Of a stretch of DNA of 64,000 nucleotides, positions 58,788 through 64,000 are shown one piece after another. The notes under the pieces are model-generated. The model made no database searches and was not told where the DNA came from. It was given only the letters and a program-made list of their open reading frames with translations. The position numbers and the translations under genes are program-made. How positions within the stretch are numbered: position 1 is the stretch's first letter; every line of letters starts with the position of its first letter. Origin of the DNA: Impatiens glandulifera (lineage: Eukaryota > Streptophyta > Magnoliopsida > Ericales > Balsaminaceae). The stretch spans positions 30,087,151-30,151,150 of the forward strand of contig NC_061862.1 in the NCBI RefSeq assembly GCF_907164915.1. The letters are read 5' to 3'.

Positions 58788-59524
58788 TAGGGGTGAACAA
58801 ACGGGTAAAACCAATCTGTTTTATTTGATCCGTATTAAATCCAAACTAAATTTATCCAATCCAAACCATTTTACTAATTAATACGGATCTGATATGAATT
58901 GAATAGAATATGGTTGAGACAATCCAAACTAAAAAATATTTATATATTTATAAATGTCAACTTGAAATTATTTAATAATTTTAAAATAATTGAATTATTC
59001 AAATTCAATCCGAATTAAACTCAATCCGAATTTAATCCAAACCGAAATAGTTAATTTAATTTTGTAATTCGATTCGGATTAGTCCGTTAAATGCTCACCT
59101 CTTGGATTAAAAAAATCTAATTACTTAATTTATTTTATTATTTAATGTTTAATATGTTTAATTAAAAAAAGTATTAAAATTTTAATTTTATAATTAATTT
59201 TGTTTATTTATAATTTGATCTGAAAGAAAAAAAATTGTTGACTAAACGATGCAAAAATAAGTAAAAAATATATTATACTGAGGTGAAATTTAGTTTAAAG
59301 AAAAATAAATTGAAAAATATATTTTTATTTAGATAGTTTGGATAATTTGTATAATCTTAATCCAATCCGAATTTAATCCGATCCGAACTCAATTCGATTC
59401 GGACTCAATCCGATCCAATCTCAATTCAATCCGAAATATCCAATCCAAAATATACAATCTGAATTAGTATTTCAGATTCGGATCGGATTGGATTTCAGAT
59501 TAATTCACCTAATACTCACCTTTA
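58788..59524. mobile_element. hAT MITE inside the LINE fragment
   Basis: Ends TAGGGGTGA and TCACCTTTA, flanked by the 8-bp target duplication GCAGGATG / GCGGGATG (one mismatch). The inside is rich in AATCCGATCCGAA and AATCCAAACC strings, with no ORF; 737 bp. Confidence 0.85.
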
Positions 59525-59878
59525 GCGGGATGTAGTATTTGAAGGGGAACTTATTTTATGTGGAAAAGTTTTCGTGAACCGTCTAAATTCATTGTGGGGG
59601 ATGGTTCTTCGATTAGATTTTGGAACGACATTTGGTGTAGTGTCAAAAGTCTAGCTACGACGTATCATTAGCTTGTTTTCATTGCTATATATAGAAATGT
59701 CATAGTTAATGACATGTTTGATCACCGACCTAGTGGTATTGCTAGCCGAATTAGATATAAAAAGAGATTAAACATTATGGAGACTTCGTTCTATAATAGA
59801 GTTTTACTTTTTGAAGGACACAAGCAAGTGTCACAGTCAGATTGTGCGTTGGCAAGATATGAATAGTTTTCTTGTGGG

Positions 59879-60138
59879 CAGGGACGGATCCAAGTATCCG
59901 AGTTGGAGAAAGCTTGAAAAAAATTTAGGGTGCCTTAAAAAAATAACGAAAAAATTATGGATAAAACGAGAGTGAATAAATGTAATTTTTGTTTTTTTTA
60001 AATTAAATTAAAAAAATAGTGTATTAAATTAAAAAATTTAAGAAATTAGGGGGTAATGTCACATTAGTACCGTAAAATAAAAACATTTTTTTTCGGGGTT
60101 GGCTTCAGCCCACCCGAGCCCTACATAGATCCGCCCTG
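59879..60138. mobile_element. hAT-like MITE (CAGGGACGGATC family), copy 2
   Basis: Ends CAGGGACGGATC and GATCCGCCCTG. The flanks CTTGTGGG and CATGTAGG look like a worn 8-bp duplication (6 of 8). 260 bp, splitting the LINE zf-RVT region. Confidence 0.75.
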
Positions 60139-60369
60139 CATGTAGGACATTGATACAAGTTGTTCGCTAAGAAGATTCTATATAATTTTTGTTGGGAGAA
60201 ACTTTAGGAGTCAAAGATTTCATCTAAGATCTCATTCTTTGGATGAAACGTTATTTATGGTGGAACTCTAACGGAAGATGTGTGAATAGAAAAATATTAT
60301 ATTATGGTTAGTCGTATGTGTCACAAAGATGTTGAATCGAAAACTCACTTACTTTTACATTGTCTGCTA

Positions 60370-60731
60370 TGATTTGAATCCCCCAAGTATGACATGCTTG
60401 AAACAATCTGTAAAAATGAAGAAAAGAAGAGCACAAGAAAACACATATTTATAGTGGTTCACTCAAATGAGCTACATCCACTTCAGCTGCCACCAGATTT
60501 CAGTGTGAAAAAGAAGAAGAAATACAGAGTTTTTGCCTTATATTTTATCTCTCTAGAATTCTGTCTTTTAATATAAACTCTTAATAATAACATATTTATA
60601 GGGTAAGCATTCAAGTAATAAAACCTAAATAAATCTAGGTCAATCCCAAACCAAATACAAACCCAATAAACTATAATTAACTATTGTAGAGTTTATTATA
60701 AGTGACTAAGTGTAGGCATCATAACTCAACA
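60370..60731 (-). repeat. Copia C 3' LTR
   Basis: On the reverse strand it starts TGTTGAGTTATGATG (60731) after TAGGAGAT, a weak polypurine tract. The other border is where LINE text ends (about 60368). It contains ATTTATAGTGGTTCACTC and CTACATCCACTT, as in the solo LTR at 8929-9491. Confidence 0.65.
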
Positions 60732-60739
60732 ATCTCCTA

Positions 60740-62722
60740 CATAGAGACTAACTTCATCATCTCTCGATCGGTAGAGGCTTCCATCCGGTGTATTAACGAA
60801 GAAGACCAACTAAAGTTACACACAACTTTAGTTTTTCGTTTGTCACAGTTTTCGTCAGCATATCAGATGGATTTTCACTCCCGGAAATCTTCTCAAGATC
60901 TAACACTCTATCTTCTAAAGCCGATCAGATGAAATGATAACGAACATGTATATACTTTGTTCTTCCATGATAAAATAGATTCTTTGCCAAATGAATGCCA
61001 CACTAACTACCGCATCACAACACACTTCCCTTGCAGTCTTGACCAAATTCTTGTAAAAAGGGTTGCAACCATATCATCTCCTTAACAACCTTTGTCACAT
61101 CAATATACTCTACCTCACAACTAGAGAGAACAACAATATTCTACAATTTTAAAACTCAACTGATTGCAGTACCTCACAGAGTATAAATATATCATGTTAT
61201 GCTCTTTCCACTATCAACATCAGCACCATTGTCAGCATCAACATATCCTTTCAAACCCATATTAAACTTTCGAAAACACAAAGCGAAACTCATACTTCCT
61301 CTTAAGTATCGTTGTATCGTAGTTCTGATTGTCATTAATTTGACCACTAGAGATAAGATCTCATTGTAGTTAATACCTTATTTTTGTTGAAATTGTTTCA
61401 CAACCAACCTTGATTTGTACTTCATGGTTTTATCATGTTCTTCTTCAATCCTGAAGATCCATTTGTTGTGAAATGTTTTCTTTCCCTTTGGTAGCTCAGT
61501 GAACTCTCAAGTCTGATTCGACGTCAAAAAATTCATCTCATCCTTCATTGCAGACTCCCACTTAACTTATTCATCAGATTGTATTGCTTCCTCGTAGCAT
61601 TCAGGTTCCCCTCTATCTGTCAACAAGATATATTTCAGAGATGGGGACCACCTCTCGACTGGTTTTCGATTTCTTGATAATCTTCTCAACTATATAACCG
61701 ATGTTTGCTGATTTGACTCTAGGACCACATTCTCAACGATTTTATCTTCAACAACATATTGGTCTTCTTCGACAGTTGACATATATTTAGTTGAGAAATC
61801 TCTCAAATCGACTGTACTAGTCTCTTCCAGTTTGAAATCACCATTTGATATCTTCCAAACACAATCTTTGTAGAGAACCTATTCATTGAAGATAACATTC
61901 CTACTACGAATAATCTTCCAATTTTGATCATCCCAGAAATGATAACCAAACTCGGTATCACCATAACCAATAAAAAATATTAGACTTTGGATCAAGCTTG
62001 CTCCTATCAAAATCATTAATATGAACATATGATAAAGAACCAAACACTTTCAAATAATAAAGATTTACATTTTTATTGCTCCAGGCTTCTTCAAGAATTC
62101 TGAATTCAAGAGGAACAGAGGGTCCTCTGTTTATCAAGTAGGCAGTAGTGTTGATAGCTTCTGCCTAGACGATTTTAGGCAGCCCTACATGCAATCTCAT
62201 GCTTCTAGCACGCTCGTTCAATGTTCGATTTATCCGTCCAACTACTTCATTCTCTTGAGGCATTCGAGGAACAGTCTTCACCATATTAATCTCATTTACA
62301 TCACAATATTCTCTAAAATATCAGCTGATGTACTCGCCTCCGTTGTAGGATCTCAAGCATTTAACCTTCTGATTTGTTTTATTTTAAACCAAAGTCTTCC
62401 ACTTTTTGAAAACCACAACTACATAAGATTTGTTCTTCATAAAATATACTCATATCTTTCTCCTCGAATCATCTATAAACGTCATGTAGTAGTATGATCG
62501 CTAATAGAAGAAATAGGTGCAGGTCCCCACACATTAGTGTGTACCAACTCTAGCCTTTCTTTCTTGAGCTCCTTCCAAATTTTTAAGAAACTCACATGTT
62601 TCTATTTTTCAAGAATGTAGTTTTCTCATAACTTATGTTCAATATACTTCAGTTATGGAATCTGACCATTCTTCAAAAGAATTTTCATCATTTTTTTCCC
62701 TCATATGTCCCAACCTACAATG
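60740..62722 (-). pseudogene. Copia C integrase, RT and RNase H remnants
   Basis: The reverse strand shows KTFHNKWIFRIEEEHDKTM and KSRLVVKQFQQK (RT start, about 61380-61480), then jumps near 61320 to YLRGSMSFALCF, LKGYVDADNGADVDSGKS and KEMIWLQPFLQEFG of RNase H. It ends ENPSDMLTKTVTNEKLK. The RT core with YVDD is missing, so part of pol has been deleted. Integrase text at 61900-62700 is broken by stops. Confidence 0.75.
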
Positions 62723-63109
62723 TCATAGCTCATTGTTCTTCGAGTCATCAACTACAGCAACAATTGCTTCTCTACATGTTAAAGTTGTGTATAATGTTCC
62801 AGTTTTGTGACCTCGAGCAACAACTATCGCTCCTTTAGTCACCTTCCACGTACCATTTCCACAACTAAAATTGTGACATTTTTCATCAAGTTGTATAGAA
62901 GAAATCAAATTGCGCATTAAACCTAGAATGTGTCTCACCTTATTAATCTTCCAAACATAATTGTTTGCCATCTTCAATTTGATGTCCCCCATGCCAACAA
63001 TATCCAGTGGCTCACCATCTACGAGATAAACATTCCCATAGTTTCCAGCCACATAATTCTTCATTAATTCTTTGTGGGCAGTGGTGTGGAAAGACGCTCT
63101 CGAGTCCAA
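62723..63109 (-). pseudogene. Copia C protease
   Basis: Begins MDSRASFHTTAHKELMKNYV; consensus DSGAS, so arginine replaces the catalytic-loop glycine. VYLVDGEPLDIVGMGDIKLK, VRHILGLMRNLIS and GTWKVTKGAIVVARGHKTGT give a close TNT1-type protease to pre-integrase match over 128 residues. Confidence 0.85.
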
Positions 63110-63112
63110 AAC

Positions 63113-63966
63113 TCATGAATTTATTGGGCTATTAATAGACAGAAGCAACACATCAGTGATAGTTTTTGTACATGCGTTGGCTGCATCATTTTTATCATCA
63201 CTGTTTCTCTTTGGTGCTTTATAGTTCCTCTTCAAGTGACACTGCTTACCACAATTCCAGCAATCAAATGTTCGTCCAAATTTGGACGGACTTTTCATAT
63301 TCCTCGACATAGATCTACTCTTACCTCGGTTAAAATTTCTATTATTACATATGCCTTGTTTTCAACATTCAGAGCAGAATCTTTGTACGTTTCACCAAAA
63401 TTCATTTTAAAAACTTTTTAAGCAAGAATATAATCTATAACTTCAATAAATTTTAGTTTAGCATTTCTAACTGAATTACTAATTGCTTCCCTCATAGGTT
63501 TCCAACTATTTGGTAGAGATGCTAACAAAAGAAATGCACTAACTTCGTCCCCAAAATCAATCTCAACATATATCAGTTGATACACTATTGTATTGAATTC
63601 GTTCAAATGAGTAATGACAGAAGTACCATCAACCATTCTAAAGTAAAATAGTTTTTTCATTAGATGTACCTTGTTGTTAGTAGATAATTTCTCATACATA
63701 TTAGAGAGAGCTTGCATCAGACCCATGGTGGTCTTCTCCTTTGCTATGTTGTGAGCAACAATTTTGGCTAGCGTCAATCGGACAACTCCCAAAACATGTC
63801 TATCAAGGAATTTCCATTCAGTTTCATCCATCTTCTCTAGTTTCTCACTAAAAGGAACGTGAAGCTTTTTTTCATAGAGATAATCCTCAATCTGCATCCT
63901 CTAGAATGCATAATTAGTTCCATTAAATCTTCCAATCCCATGTCCTATACTGTTCTCGTTTGCCAT
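63113..63966 (-). pseudogene. Copia C gag
   Basis: ATG at 63966 (MANENSIGHGIGRFNGTNYA), a stop near 63900, then MQIEDYLYEKKLHVPF, LDRHVLGVVRLTLAKIVAHN, LSNMYEKLSTNNKVHLMKKL and LLASLPNSW of the UBN2 domain. A CCHC knuckle CWNCGKQCHLKRNYKAPKR has asparagine-tyrosine where the final cysteine belongs. Frames shift between 63418 and 63310. Confidence 0.85.
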
Positions 63967-64000
63967 CGTTTCCAATGCTCCGATCTAGCCTAGTAACTCT

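Larger units (their letters stand above)
58620..60366 (+). pseudogene. LINE (L1-type) reverse-transcriptase C-terminal fragment
   Basis: Reading across two inserted MITEs: NNVLISKWCSRFAMNP and IIKCKYD (58650-58740), MWKSFRE, FIVGDGSSIRFWNDIWC (59559-59640), and MCHKDVESKTHLLLHCL with stop near 60366. This is the usual tail of plant LINE ORF2: KW.WRF, V.DGS.IRFW.D.W, then the zf-RVT domain with C.KD.E...HLLLHC. Stops and frameshifts are frequent. The polymerase core upstream of 58600 is absent. Confidence 0.75.
60370..64000 (-). mobile_element. Ty1-copia retrotransposon C (TNT1-like), runs off the window
   Basis: On the reverse strand: gag, protease, integrase remnants, a shortened RT-RNase H, then an LTR. 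It inserted at the end of the LINE fragment. The 5' LTR and primer-binding site lie beyond 64000. Confidence 0.85.

Overview
This is nuclear DNA from a flowering plant. The clues are very AT-rich spacers, genes with GT-AG introns, a plant-type NRT1/PTR transporter cluster, Ty1-copia and Ty3-gypsy elements primed by initiator tRNA-Met, FAR1-type Mutator transposase remnants, and many hAT, Harbinger and Mutator MITEs. The transporters fit a eudicot. I would guess an asterid, but I cannot prove that from sequence alone.

The only genes that look intact are three tandem, same-strand NPF2 transporters of the nitrate-excretion (NAXT-like) clade. They lie at 3036-6594, 37612-39402 and 40775-42608. 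Each has three exons with identical intron phases (0, then 2). Copies 2 and 3 are 1.4 kb apart. Copy 1 is separated from them by 31 kb, nearly all of it one nested mobile-element block. All three lack the canonical ExxER proton-coupling motif in the first helix, as known NAXT-clade members do.

The block at about 6811-35564 is flanked by ~250-bp inverted repeats and holds two separated minus-strand pieces of a FAR1/Mutator-type transposase, so I read it as a giant, heavily invaded Mutator-like element. Inserted in it are a decayed gypsy element (8190-18955), which itself carries a solo copia LTR and a minus-strand copia element (A), and a second decayed copia element (B, from 19316). From 22778 onward a ~4.13-kb segment is present three times in tandem. 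Each copy holds the end of copia B pol, a 22-bp satellite with a small SINE, an LTR-like segment, and a 50-bp minisatellite built of two palindromes. The LTR-like segment, the LTR of copia A and the partial LTR at 1-446 share a conserved block with a hairpin about 300 nt downstream of a putative LTR TATA box.

Right of the transporters (42.6-58.6 kb) I see no convincing gene. This stretch holds (TA)n microsatellites and a hAT element (48648-51113) packed with a Harbinger MITE, a Mutator MITE with a perfect 9-bp target duplication, a tRNA-like SINE head and a dispersed repeat. From 58.6 kb to the end lies a LINE fragment cut by two hAT MITEs and then by a third, minus-strand copia element (C) that runs off the window.
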